NCBI GenBank assembly: GCA_964500515.1
Contig: CAZCNE010000005.1
Location: 9,209 to 73,208 of the forward strand
From: Altimarinus sp964500515
GTDB lineage: Bacteria > Patescibacteriota > Gracilibacteria > BD1-5 > UBA6164
Direction of reading: 5' to 3'
Length of the DNA stretch: 64,000 nt
Both the position numbers and the translations under genes were made by a program. Shown here in pieces: positions 1 to 10,805 of this stretch (positions are counted from its first letter, which is position 1; the number at the start of each line of letters is the position of its first letter). Below the pieces are notes generated by a model. The model searched no databases, had not been told where the DNA came from, and saw only the letters and a program-made list of their open reading frames with translations.

Positions 1-2266
1 TTATAGGGAAATTATTGAGAAAAAATATGCTTGAAATGATAAGTTCTTTTTAAGAATTTTATCAAATTATGAACAAAAATATTGAAATATTAGTGATGAA
101 ACAAGAAGAAAAATTTTAGAACTTGAATTTAATAAATCAAAAGAAGATGAACCTAAAAAAGTAAATGAAATAATTGATTCTTTGATAAATTATGTAAAAG
201 AAATATACATAAGAATTATTGATATGACATTAAGAGAATGAGATCAAGCTCCTTGATGATGAATGAATAGGTTTGAAAAAGCTATTATTGCTTTGTATTT
301 GAAAGAAGCTTGAATTGATGTTATTGAATTATGATTTGCTGCTAATCCTGCTGATTATCATAATATTAAGTATATTTTAAAACATATTTGAGATTGAACC
401 TGAATAGATGATCCATATTTATCAACTCTTTGTAGAGCAAATATTTGAGATGTAGAAAAAGCAATTGAACTTTTTAGAGATTATAATAAGCCAAGAATTC
501 ATGTTTTTTATGCAACAAGTGAAAAACATATGGAAGCTAAAGTTTGAGAAAAAGCAAAACAGCAAGGTTTGAAAAAAGAAGAATTTATTATACAAAGTTT
601 TATAATAGCTCTTGAAAAGGCTTTGGAATTAAAAAAAATTCAATCAAATTTTGAGCTTGAAGTTTCTTTTGAAGATGCTGGAAATACAAAAAAAGAGAAT
701 TTACTTAAGCTATCAAAAATTATGATAAATAAAGCAAAAGAACATGATACAAAAATAATAATAAACCTTCCTTCAACGCTTTGAGATAAAACTTCACAAG
801 AAATCGCAGATATGTTTCGATATGTTTATAGATGACTTTTAGATTATTATAAAGATTATACAAATTGGGAATTATCTACTCATAATCACAATGACAATGC
901 CGAAGCTTTGTGAACATCTTTAGAAGCTATAAGATCTTGAGCCACAAATGTCGAAACATCACTTTTAGGCTTAGGTGAGTGAGCTTGAAATACACAAACT
1001 CATACATTTTTTAATAAAATTAACAAAGATTGAGAAAAATTATGAATTGATTTTCTTGAAATTTATAAAAATAATAAATGAAAAATAAATATTTTGTGAG
1101 CTACATCAAGATTATTTGAAAAAATGTTTTGAGTTAATTTAAATTCAATTACCCCATATATTTGAGAATATGTTCATATAAATTCCTCATGAATTCACTG
1201 AGCAAATTGAGAAGTATATAGAACAGAAAATTCTATAGATAATTATGGTGCACAGAAACCAAAAGAATTTTTTTCATCTAGATGATGAACAAATCAGATA
1301 GCAAAAATTTTAAAAAATTACAATATTGATTTTGAAAATGATACAGATATTTTTAAAAAGATATATATTTTAAGAATTCAAAGAGAAGCAGAAATTGTAA
1401 CAACTTTGTATCCAGCAACACTGTATGCAATTTACCAAGAATTAAAGTGAAATTTTAGTATAAATGAGATTATAACTGAATGAGATAAATTAAAAGTAAG
1501 TTTAAATATTTATGGTAAAGAAATTAAATTTGTATGAGATATGAAAAATGAAAATTGACATATTACTTGAATTATGAAAGCAATTTCAAATTATTTATGA
1601 AGTGATACTAAATTTGATTTAACAAAAGTTCCAACAAATAAGGCCATAATCCCATATAGAAAAGTCATAAATGATTTTAGAAAATCATGAAATTATTTAG
1701 AAGGTTTAAGTATAGATACTGAGCTTGATAAAGTCATAATAGAGTCTGAAAAATTTGAAATTTTGAAAGACTTTTATTATAAAATTTATATGTTGCATAT
1801 GGTTCTTGATAGCTATAATTCATTGACAAAACAAGAAAAAATTACTGAAAAATGAATATGTTTCTTAAAAGATATATCTGAAGAAGATGATAGTAAAATT
1901 AATAAATATATAGAAGACTTTGAGAATTTGAAAAATTTTTTAGAAGAAATGATTTATCAAAATAGAATTGAAATAGAAAGTTTTAAAGAAATTAAATCTA
2001 AATATGCAACAATTTTTGATAAATTTGGATTAAATAATGAATATGAAGAATCAAGAAAAAATCTTGAAAATTATTTAAATGATGAAAATACTTTTAATAA
2101 TATGTTTGGTCAAACTTGAGTTGTATACATAGAAGCAGAATTGAATTGAAAAAATATCAATTCTCAAGCTGTTTCAAAAAGTCTTACAAATGCTACAATA
2201 AAAGCTATAATATTTTCTGCATTGAAAGAAATTGAAAAGAAAGCTGAAAATAGTGATATTTTTTAA
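1..2266 (+). CDS. leuA: 2-isopropylmalate synthase-like protein, 5' end cut by window
   Basis: HMGL-like (pyruvate-carboxylase-like) acyltransferase, read with TGA as Gly; the frame is open at the window edge, so the true start lies upstream. The barrel begins with IDMTLREGDQAPGGG near residue 75. The metal-binding THNHND motif and the GLGEGAGNTQTH segment typical of LeuA/CimA follow. About 750 residues are present, longer than the usual ~510: there is extra sequence before the barrel and a C-terminal half that may correspond to a regulatory region. The family condenses acetyl-CoA with 2-oxoisovalerate in leucine synthesis; homocitrate or citramalate synthase are alternatives. It is transcribed toward the ilv operon, which fits the leucine assignment. 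The stop codon lies inside a terminator hairpin. Confidence 0.85.
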
Positions 2267-2279
2267 AATATCACTATTT
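2248..2279 (+). terminator. Hairpin overlapping the leuA stop
   Basis: Perfect inverted repeat AAATAGTGATATTTT / AAAATATCACTATTT separated by two bases. The leuA TAA lies in the loop and the base of the right arm. No long T tract follows, so termination is inferred from symmetry and position. Confidence 0.55.
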
Positions 2280-2619
2280 AATTTAATGCAAAATATAAAG
2301 AATTGTTTGATATACTTAATTTATACAATTTCTATAAAATATTTTTTCATTTTTTCAATTTTCTAAAATATTCTTTAGATAAATTAGCTTTATCATACTC
2401 AAGTAACAAAAACTAATTTTAAATTATTTCAGTTAACAAATGCAATTATGCTTGATCTGATTCAGCAAGTATTATTATATCTTTGATTTTCTATCTCTAT
2501 ATATTTTGAATGAGAAACAAAAATTTATCATCTAATTACCTAAATATTACTTTATTTTTGTTGTTATATGTTGTTTGGTATCCTAAATATATCTTTAAGT
2601 AAATATTTTTGAACATATT
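2267..2619. other. Gene-free AT-rich stretch with a possible coding remnant
   Basis: No intact gene is seen between leuA and ilvE. On the minus strand a 23-codon frame ending in TAG at 2332-2334 reads FLLLEYDKANLSKEYFRKLK and looks like the C-terminus of a real protein, but a TAG directly precedes it. Short protein-like pieces also occur near 2440-2530. This could be a degraded gene downstream of ilvE. Confidence 0.35.
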
Positions 2620-3534
2620 TTAATATAACCAATCTTTATAATTTTCATCTTTTCAAGTTACAACATTCATAAAAATATCTTGAATTTTTTTTGTTATTGT
2701 TTCATTTCAAGTTTTGTAAGAAAGCTTGTTTCAATTATATGTTATACTTCAAATTGGTGTTACTTCTGCTGCAGTTCAAGTAAAAAATGCTTCATCAAAA
2801 TTTCATAATCTATCTGGTGAAATTTTTTCCTCTTTTACTTCAATTCACAATTTATCTTTAAATAATTCTATAATTGAAGCTCTTGTTATTCAAGATAAAA
2901 TAGTTCATTTTGCTGGAGTGTAAACTTCATTTCATTTTACAAAAAATATATTTTCTCAAGGTCATTCTGCTATGTTTCAATCAGTTGATAAAAGCAATCA
3001 TTCATCAAATCATTCGTTATGAGTTTCCAAACTTACAAGCACGCTATTATAATATCATCATGCAACTTTTGCTTCTATATCTACAGTTTGTGGATCCATT
3101 CTTCTGTATTTTGATACTTTTACGTCTATTGCATTGTTTGCAAGATATTTTCACCATTTCCATGCGCTAATTACAACTTCAATTTTTGCTCATTTTGGAT
3201 AAAGTCACATTTTACCACTTCAATAATAAACTATAGGTCTTATATAACCTGAATCAACTCAGCAATTTTTAATAAGTTCTATATGTGCATTTATTATTTT
3301 TTCTTTTGAATAAGGTATTTCTATTCAAAGCACACTTGCACTATAAAAAAGTCTATCAATATGTTCTTTTAATCTAAAAATTTTAGATCAATTAGAAGTT
3401 GGATAAAATCTTATTCATTCAAATACTCCTGAACCATAATGTAGAGCATGAGTTAAGTTAAAATCCATTGAATCATCCCAATTTATAAATTCGCCATTTC
3501 TCCACATATATGGAGTTTTTATATCTTCCATCAT
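2620..3534 (-). CDS. ilvE: Branched-chain amino acid aminotransferase
   Basis: Fold-type IV PLP transaminase of 304 residues, the usual IlvE length. It catalyses the last step of Ile, Leu and Val synthesis (2-oxo acid plus glutamate). The N-terminus has LTHALHYGSGVFEGIRFY, the classic IlvE signature around residue 25. The catalytic-lysine region reads VAGGYYNSVLVSLE and the C-terminal part has FFTGTAAEVTPI. Two ATGs are adjacent at the start (3534 and 3531); the outer one is used here. It is the last gene of ilvB-ilvN-ilvE, 127 bp after ilvN with no obvious terminator between, so it is probably under the attenuator upstream of ilvB. Confidence 0.93.
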
Positions 3535-3661
3535 AATTTTTAAAAATTAATTATAAAATATTTAATAATAAAATTTTCAAGATTCTTTTATTTTTTAATT
3601 TTAATTAAAAATAGCAAAAATACTAATTTTAGATTTATAATTACTGTTTATTATTTCATTA

Positions 3662-4147
3662 TTAAAATAAAGTTGTAAGCCTTTCTTTATATTCGTATCA
3701 TTTACTTTTTAAAAAGTCTTGAAAAGATTTTCTATCTTTTACATTTATATGATAAATTTGTTTATAAATATTTCAAGTTTTTATAGTTATATTTGGTTTT
3801 TTTCCATCAATTATACAAGTTTTATCATTACAATCTATAAAAAACATATAATTAATCAAACTAGTTTCAAGAGTTACATCAGAAGCATCAATTACATCGT
3901 ATATCTTTTTTATTTGGTTAATAATTTGATTTATATCAAATATTTCTCAATCAATAACTATCATAATATCAGCTGTATTATCATCATTTAAATCAACTGC
4001 AAACTCATCCATAAAATACCTTCTTTTTCTAAAAAGTGAAGAAATTCTATTCACAATTCAGAAAGTATTTTTTATTTTTATATAAATATATCTAGTTGAT
4101 TTTTTTTCTTTTATTAATTCATCTGGATAGATTGAATACTTATTCAT
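3662..4147 (-). CDS. ilvN: Acetolactate synthase small (regulatory) subunit
   Basis: 161 residues. The N-terminal ACT domain reads STRYIYIKIKNTFGIVNRIS from about residue 18 and matches the valine-binding IlvN/IlvH fold; a second alpha/beta region ends near residue 150. The family binds the catalytic IlvB subunit, activates it and confers valine feedback inhibition. It follows ilvB by 55 bp on the same strand and precedes ilvE, so the three are read as one operon. In E. coli-type IlvH the ACT motif lies closer to the N-terminus; here about 17 extra residues precede it. Confidence 0.88.
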
Positions 4148-4202
4148 AGGTAAAAAGTTAAAAAATTAAATAAAATTTAGCTTTATAAAATAATTATTTT
4201 AT

Positions 4203-5873
4203 CTAAATCATTGTTTCTTCCAATTTTTTTCAAGCTGGAACCATAGGAATAACATTTTCTTCTTTTTCTACAAATATATTAGTTAGAAAAGGTCATTTCT
4301 TTTCTAATATTTTTTTTATATTTTTATCAAGTTTTTTCTCATTTTTTATAGTTAATCAATCAATTCAATAACTTAAAGCCAATTTTTCAAAATCAGGAGA
4401 ACTTATTTCCACTTGAGAATAATTTTTATCAAAAAATAAATCTTGCCATTGTCTCACCATTCATAAATATGAATTATTTAATATAAAAATTTTTATATCT
4501 AAATTATGATCTTTTAAAGTTCATAATTCTTGTATATTCATCTGAAAACTTCAATCTCAACAAATCAAAATTACTTTTTTTCACTTATTTGCAATTGAAG
4601 CTCAAATAGCACTTGGAAGTCAAAAACCCATAGTTCAAGCTCAACCTGAAGTAAGCCAATTATGTGGATTTTCTAAATTGAAATTTAAGCTTGCCCACAT
4701 TTGATGTTGTCCAACATCAGTTACAATTATATAATCATCTAAATCATTTTTTATTTCTTTTTGAATTTTTTCAATTACATTTCTCATAGAAAAAAATTTT
4801 GTAGTTTTTTTATAATTTCATTTTTCTTTAAATTTTTCTATTTCATTTATCCAAGAATTTATTTGTAATTTTTTTAATTTTTTATTTTTAAGTATATTAT
4901 TTAAAAATATTTTTGCATCTTCATTTACTGCAATATCAGTTTTTACAACTTTGTTTAATTCAGATTTATCAATATCAATATGTATTATTTTTGCATTTTT
5001 TCAGAAATCATTATAGTTTCACACAATTCTATCATCAAACCTTGAACCAATATTTATAATTAAATCTGCATTTGCAACTGCTAAATTTGAGTGATAAAAA
5101 CCATGCATTCATAAAAATCATAAATAATTTTTATTTTTCTTTGAAATAAGTCATTTTGCTAAAAGTGTAGAAACAGTTGGTATTCAAATATTATCTATGA
5201 ATTGGTTTATTTCTTTTTGTGCTTGAGCTAAAACTATTCCGTGTCAGATAAGTAAAATAGGTTTTTTAGCATTGTTTAATTTAGTAATTATTTCGTCATA
5301 TGTAATTTTTTCTTTATTTAATTCTTCTTTTTTTTCAGTTAATTCTGGAATTTTGAAATTTTTTGGAAAACTTGCTAATTGTATATCTTTTGGAAAATCT
5401 ATATGAACTGGTCAAGGTCTTCAAGAACTTGCTATTTTTATCGCTTCAGAAAATATTTCAATTGTTTTTTTAGGATCATCAATTAAATAATTATTTTTTG
5501 TCATATTCATAGTAATTCATGTCATATCTGCTTCTTGAAACATATCTTTTCAAATTGTATTAGTTGGTACTTGTCAAGTAATAAAAAGCAAAGGAATTGA
5601 ATCCATGTGAGCATCAATGATTGAAGTTATTACATTTGCTCATCATGGTCCTGAAGTAGCTACACAAACTCAAAGATTTCAAGTACTTCTAGCAAGTCAC
5701 CCAGCTGCAAATCAAGCCGCTTGTTCATTTCTAACCAAAATATGATTGATATTTTTATGTTTTGTAAGTTTATCATAAAATGGAATTATAGCTCATCAAG
5801 GATATCAAAAAATATTTTTTACTCAATAAGCTTCAAGTAAATCCAAAACAGCATCACTACATGTGTATTCCAT
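4203..5873 (-). CDS. ilvB: Acetolactate synthase large (catalytic) subunit
   Basis: Thiamine-diphosphate enzyme of 556 residues, the normal length. It makes 2-acetolactate (Val/Leu) and 2-aceto-2-hydroxybutyrate (Ile). The N-terminal Pyr domain starts MEYTCSDAVLDLLEAYGVKN and carries the catalytic glutamate in HILVRNEQAAGFAAGG. The central domain has RPGPVHIDFPKD, and the C-terminal PP domain has the ThDP motif GDGSFQMNIQELGTL followed by LNNSYLGMVRQWQ. It is first in the operon. The leader peptide and terminator lie 95 and 21 bp upstream, and no Shine-Dalgarno sequence is visible at the ATG. Confidence 0.95.
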
Positions 5874-5893
5874 AGTATTTAAATTAAATAAAT

Positions 5894-5928
5894 AAAAAAA
5901 CTATCCTTAAATTTGATTAAAGATAGTT
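5894..5928 (-). terminator. Attenuator terminator upstream of ilvB
   Basis: On the minus strand AACTATCTTTAA (5928-5917) pairs with TTAAGGATAGTT (5910-5899): a 12-bp stem with one G-U pair and a six-base loop, followed at once by seven Ts. It sits between the leader-peptide stop (5968) and the ilvB ATG (5873), so termination here would prevent ilv expression. Confidence 0.85.
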
Positions 5929-5991
5929 AAAATTTTTATAAAAAATAATGTACAAAGAAAAATACCTTTAATCTATAAGTAAGTTAAAGAC
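5915..5991 (-). promoter_or_regulatory. Competing 1:2 and 2:3 pairings of the ilv attenuator
   Basis: Segment 1 (CTTTAA, 5989-5984, inside the leader codons GTC TTT AAC) can pair with segment 2 (TTAAAG, 5971-5966). Segment 2, extended as GATTAAAGGT (5973-5964), can instead pair with ATCTTTAATC (5924-5915), which is the left arm of the terminator. A ribosome stalled on the Leu/Val codons would cover segment 1, free segment 2 and prevent the terminator. The pairings are seen; the switching is inferred from E. coli-type attenuation. Confidence 0.75.
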
Positions 5992-6024
5992 TAGGAGAAT
6001 AAGGTTTTTTTCTATGTATTTCAT
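5968..6024 (-). CDS. ilvL: ilv operon leader peptide
   Basis: An 18-codon frame, MKYIEKNLILLVFNLLID, ending in TAA. Nine of the 18 residues are the pathway products (5 Leu, 3 Ile, 1 Val). It uses CTC, CTA and GTC, C-containing codons that look uncommon in this AT-rich sequence, as one consecutive block CTT ATT CTC CTA GTC. A sigma-70-like promoter lies 21 bp upstream and a terminator 40 bp downstream of the stop. The composition and position are those of an ilvL/leuL-type control peptide; the name is by analogy only, since the peptide itself is not conserved. Confidence 0.82.
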   Translation of the reverse strand: MKYIEKNLILLVFNLLID

Positions 6025-6044
6025 ATAGTTTTTTTATTTTTTTT

Positions 6045-6072
6045 ATAATATTTTTTTCGTTATAAAAGTCAA
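6045..6072 (-). promoter_or_regulatory. Promoter of the ilv leader and operon
   Basis: -35 TTGACT (6072-6067), 16-bp spacer, -10 TATTAT (6050-6045), giving an expected transcript start near 6038, 14 nt before the leader ATG. The -35 begins 7 bp past the stop of the upstream repeat-protein gene on the same strand. Confidence 0.65.
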
Positions 6073-6078
6073 ATTTTT

Positions 6079-7863
6079 TTAATAATAATATTTTTGGCTT
6101 TTTATTTTATTTACTATATCTTCAAGTGCTCTTAAAATTTGATATTCATTTTGATTTGAATTGTATCTACTTTTTAACACATTGATTTTATTTAATAATC
6201 AATTTAATGTTGATTTTGAAAATGAATATAATCTATTAAAATATCTTGAGTTTATTTTGTTGTAATAATATTCATAATTATTTACTATATAGTTATCATA
6301 AGTTTTTTTTGCATCATTGTATATTTTTTCTAAATTTATATTTGAATTTGAATAAATTATATTATAGTAATTTGATACTAAAAAATCTCTAGAATTTTGG
6401 CTTATATATCATTTATTGTATGTATCATAAAACAAATCTTTAATTTTATTGTAATAATAATCTTTGTTACTAGAAGAAGAATTGTTGTAGTTAGAATTGA
6501 AATTATAGTTATTGTAAACTTCGTTGTAGTAATCAACTAAATTTTGATTTGTAAGATTTGAATAATTATAAATTCTATCGTTGTAATAATTGATTAAAGA
6601 ATCATATCTTGAAGAAGTAATATTTCAGTTATTTTTGGCATAATTTAAAATATCTCTAATTTTATTGTAATAGTAATCTTTGTTGTTAGAAGAAGCATTA
6701 TTGTAATTAGAATTGAAATTGTAGTTGTTGTAAACTTCGTTGTAGTAATCAACTAAATTATGATTAGTCACATTTGAATAATTATAAATTCTATCATTGT
6801 AATAATTGATTAAAGAATCATATCTAGAAGAAGTAATATTTCAGTTATTTTTAGCATAAATAAGTATATCTTTAATTTTATTGTAATAATAATCTTTGTT
6901 ACTAGAAGAAGAATTATTGTAATTATTTTGATAATCATTAATTACTTCATTATACAAATCAATTAAATAATTTTGATTATAATTGTTTCAAGGATAATAA
7001 ACTTTGTCATAATAATAATTAATCAAAGAATCATATCTTGAAGAACTAATATCTCAATTATTTTTAACATTTAGTAAATAATCTTTAATTTTATTATAAT
7101 AAAAATCTTTGTTTAAATTATTATCAACATTTGTATTATAGTAATAGTTATAACTATTGTAAACTTCGTTGTAGTAATCAACTAAATTTTGATTAGTTAC
7201 ATTTGAATAATTATAAATTCTATCATTGTAATAATTAATTAAAGAATCATATCTCGAAGAAGTAATATTTCAGTTATTTTTAGCAGAATTTAGAATATCT
7301 CTAATTTTATTGTAATAATAATCTTTGTTGCTAGAAGAAGCATTGTTATAATTGTAATTGTTATTTATATTATTATTTGAATAATTATTGTAAACTCAAT
7401 TGTATATTTCTTGCAATCTTGACACACTTATATCTCATTCATAAAATATTTCTTTAGTATATTTTTCTATCAAAGTGTTATAAGTTGATTCATTTATATA
7501 ATTATTATTTTTTGCATTTTTTAAAATTTCTTCAATTTTTTTAAAATAATAATCTTTTTTTAAGTAATTATAATCAGTTTTTGCCTCATTATAAATATTT
7601 TCTAATTGATAATATGAATTTGAATTAAGTCTATAAATTTCATTATTATATTTATTTATTTTATCATTATAGGTTGAATTTGAAATATATGAATTATTAT
7701 ATGCGTTTGTATATAAATCTTTTATAAGATTATAAACACAAGATTGTGTGTATGTTCAGTTATATGAACAAGAACTTATATTTGTAAATTCTGCTCAATT
7801 TACTATTTCAAGAGAAGTGAACAAAATTATACTTACAAGTAATGTTTTTAGTGTTTTTTTCAT
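6079..7863 (-). CDS. Exported Asn/Tyr-rich tandem-repeat protein
   Basis: 594 residues, family not recognised. The N-terminus MKKTLKTLLVSIILFTSLEI followed by VNGAEF looks like a cleavable signal peptide. The middle (about residues 110-470) consists of five near-identical 71-72-residue units containing NKDYYYNKI, AKNNGNITSSRYDSLINYYN and a LVDYYNEVYN-like segment, joined by short Asn/Ser linkers. Diverged copies flank them. Each unit looks helical with many aromatic residues, as in a stalk or surface-layer protein, but this is inference. Near-identity between units means recent duplication or ongoing recombination, so copy number may vary between strains. It shares the strand with the ilv leader, whose promoter abuts its stop. 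Confidence 0.8.
6451..7530 (-). repeat. Five 216-bp tandem coding repeats
   Basis: The same landmark (plus-strand GTAATAATAATCTTT and close variants) recurs at 6451, 6667, 6883, 7096 and 7312: spacings 216, 216, 213 and 216 bp. All keep the reading frame of the surrounding gene. Confidence 0.9.
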
Positions 7864-7949
7864 ATTTGTTAGTTAGTTATTAATATAATTATTATTTTAT
7901 AAATATGTTATTATAATAAGTAAAAAAAATCAAAAGTCAAAGAAAAAAC

Positions 7950-9017
7950 TTATAAAATAACTGTATTTTCCCGTCTAACTCAAAATTTTTCTGGTAAATA
8001 AATTCACGGTTCCATAGCTATAACCATTCATTTTTTGATAATATCATTTCATCTTGATTTTGAAAGAAATGGTTTTTCGTGAGCTTGAAGTCAAACTCAA
8101 TGTCAACTTGAATGTGTAAAATATTCTCAATATCATTCAGCACTTATATAATCCCTTATAACTTTATCTATATCACTTCATTTGATTTTGCTATTTTCAT
8201 CATTTATAAATGCATAAACTGAATTTTTGTCTTTTATAAATTTTTCTCATAATTGATATGCTGATTTCACTATTTCAAGAATTTTTTGAAATTCATCATA
8301 ATCTTTATTTTTTTCTCAAATCCATAAATTTCTACTGAAATCGCTAAGATAATAATTGTATTTTACTCACATATCAATTAACAGTGGTCAATTTGAAATT
8401 ATAGTATTTCAAGCTTCATGGTGTGGAATTGCAGAATTTTTTCAAAAAGCTACAATAGAAGGAAAACTTTCGTCATCTCATCAATAATCAAGAATTAATT
8501 TTTGTATAATTTTTCTTAACTCTATTTCTTTTTTTCAAATAATTTTTCAAGATTTAGCCATTTTTTCAATTTCTTTATATACTTTGTTTACAATTAATAT
8601 CGATTTTTTTATAGTTTGAATTTCATTTTGATCTTTTATAAGTCTTTTTTCTTCAAAAATACTATCAATAAATTCTAAATTTTTAATTTCTGTTTTTTTC
8701 ATAAATTTATAGAAATATGTCGGAACATTGCTTTCTATAACTACTTCTTTTCCTTTTATAATATCTTCAATTTTATCTTTTGAATTATCATTAAGTAAAA
8801 TATTTTGAACTTTCATCTTTTTTCAAAAAAAATTTTCAAAATGAGAATTTTTTAAATCTTTTGCTCTTTGTATATATCTAGGATCAAATATCAAAAAAAC
8901 TTCATTATCATCAAAAATAATTGTTCATAAACTTGGATCAAATCAAAGCATATAAAGTAAATTTTTATTTATATATCAACTGTCTATATCTTGGTGAAGT
9001 ATAAAAGTTTTGCTCAT
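7950..9017 (-). CDS. Xaa-Pro aminopeptidase-like M24 metallopeptidase
   Basis: 355 residues with the two-domain creatinase/prolidase layout: an N-terminal domain to about residue 130, then the pita-bread M24 domain. Metal ligands fit SGPLLIDMGVKYNYYLSDFSR-like spacing (the two Asp), HSSGHGVG (His), MVIAMEPGIYL (Glu) and GVRRENTVIL (Glu) at the C-terminus. The family removes an N-terminal residue before proline, in the cytosol. It ends right after the last metal-ligand motif. It is divergently transcribed from the Nif3-like gene 68 bp away. Confidence 0.9.
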
Positions 9018-9085
9018 AAAAATTTGTTAAATAAAAATATTTTAATACAATATAATCAAGTATAAATAATTGTAAACAAAAAAAC

Positions 9086-9907
9086 ATGAAAAAAGAAAAA
9101 TTAATTTCATATTTAGATGATTTTTTAAGAAATAATGCTTTTAATAATGATTCTTCAAAAAACTGATTACAAGTTGATAATGAAAAAAAAGAAATAAAAA
9201 AAATATGATATAGTGTTGATGCTTCAACTTATATTTTTGATTTAGCAAAAAAAGAAAATGTTGATTTAATTTTATGTCATCATGGTATTTTTTGGTGACA
9301 TGAATCACTTTTAGTTTGAATTCCTTATGAAAGGATAAAAAAATTAATTTCATCTGATATTGCTTTATATGCTTGTCATTTACCACTTGATACTCATGAA
9401 AAAGTAGGGAATAATATATGACTTTTGAAATGATTTATAAATATTTTTGGGATTTGAAATTCTGATTTTTCATTTGATAAAGATAAAAAAATACATAAAT
9501 GAAAAGATTTTATAGTAGAAAAATTTTGAGCTTGGGAAAAAGAAAATATTTGTTATATGTTAAAATTTGATAAACAAGTACATATTTCAAACTTACAAAC
9601 TCTTTATGCAGATACTATGCAATTACAAAAAAAATTATACAATTTCTGAAACAAAGATTATATAAAATCTATAGCTTTTATAAGTTGATGATGATGATTT
9701 TTAATAAAAGAAGCATATGATAAAAATATAGACTTATTTTTAACATGAGAAGCAAAACACAAAGAAATACTTCAAGCAAAAGAATTATGACAATCTATAA
9801 TGCTTGCTTGACATTATGAAACAGAAAAAATTTGACCTAAATTACTTGCTTATCATTTAAAAGAAAAATTTGATTTGGATGTGATTTTTTTAGATGAGAA
9901 ATATTAA
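9086..9907 (+). CDS. Nif3-like dinuclear metal-centre protein
   Basis: 273 residues, the length of the short YbgI/Nif3 (DUF34) family. Metal-binding histidines are visible in DLILCHHGIFWG (about residues 60-70) and ACHLPLD, with a C-terminal LAGHYETEKIG. The middle contains SGGGGFLIKEAYDKNIDLFLTGE, a family hallmark. The biochemical role of the family is still unsettled; some members have been linked to GTP cyclohydrolase-like or metal-chaperone roles. It precedes galU by 26 bp and is probably cotranscribed. Confidence 0.88.
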
Positions 9908-9933
9908 AATTTTTATTTTTTAATCAAATTTTT

Positions 9934-10803
9934 ATGAAAAAAGTTAAAAAATGTGTGATTCCAGCAGCTTGAATGTGAACTAGATTTTTGCCGGCTACAA
10001 AAGCTTTGCCAAAAGAGATGTTTCCAATTATAGATAAACCTGTTATGCAAATGCTTGTTGAAGAAGCTATTTCTGCTTGATGTGAGGAAATTATAATTGT
10101 TACTTGAAGAAGTAAAAGAGCAATAGAAGATCATTTTGATGCAAATATTGAATTGGAAGAAAGACTTGATAAAAGTTGAAAATTTGATTATCTAAAAATT
10201 GTTAAATGACTAAATTCTATGGCAAATATAGTTTATGTTAGACAACCGTATCCAAAATGAGATTGAGATGCAATTTTAAGAACTAAGAATCTTATATGAG
10301 ATGAACCATTTTTAGTTTTGTTTTGAGATGATTTAATTGATAATGAAGTTTCTGCAGCAAAACAATTAGTTCAAGCTTATGAAAAAAAACAAACTCCAAT
10401 TATTTGTTCTATGAGTGTTAGTGATGATAAAGTTTCAAATTATTGAATTTTAGAAACTTCAATGCATGATAGCGATATCTTCAAAGTTGAAAGATTTTTG
10501 GAAAAGCCAAAAGCAACGGAAACTAAATCAAGAAATGCAAATATAGGAAAATACGTGCTTACTCCAGATATTTTTTCTTATTTAGAAAAATCAAAACCAA
10601 TAAGCGAAGATTGAGAAACAAGACTTATAGATGCTTTTGATATTTTAAGTCAAGAAAAAGAAATAAATTGACTTAGAATTAAATGAAATCGGTATGACAC
10701 ATGAAGACCTTTTTGATTTTTAAAAGCTTGTATTGCATATTCTTTAAAAAGAGATGATATAAAAAATGATTTAATTGAATATATAAAAAGTTTAGATATA
10801 TAA
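9934..10803 (+). CDS. galU: UTP-glucose-1-phosphate uridylyltransferase
   Basis: 289 residues, normal for bacterial GalU. It makes UDP-glucose for surface polysaccharides and glycolipids. The nucleotide-binding loop reads VIPAAGMGTRFLPATKALPK at the N-terminus. EEAISAGCEEIIIVTGRSKR, RQPYPKGDGDAIL and the metal/UTP motif FLVLFGDDLID follow, with IGKYVLTPDIF and RYDTG in the C-terminal half. It follows the Nif3-like gene and converges on the membrane-anchored gene at 10806, leaving two bases between the stops. The glycosyltransferase and flippase genes nearby are plausible consumers of its product. Confidence 0.95.
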
Positions 10804-10805
10804 TA

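Noticed and set aside
6451..7530. Regular repeats considered as a CRISPR array
   Set aside because: Units are 216 bp, continuous, in frame and coding; no short repeats with unique spacers and no cas genes.
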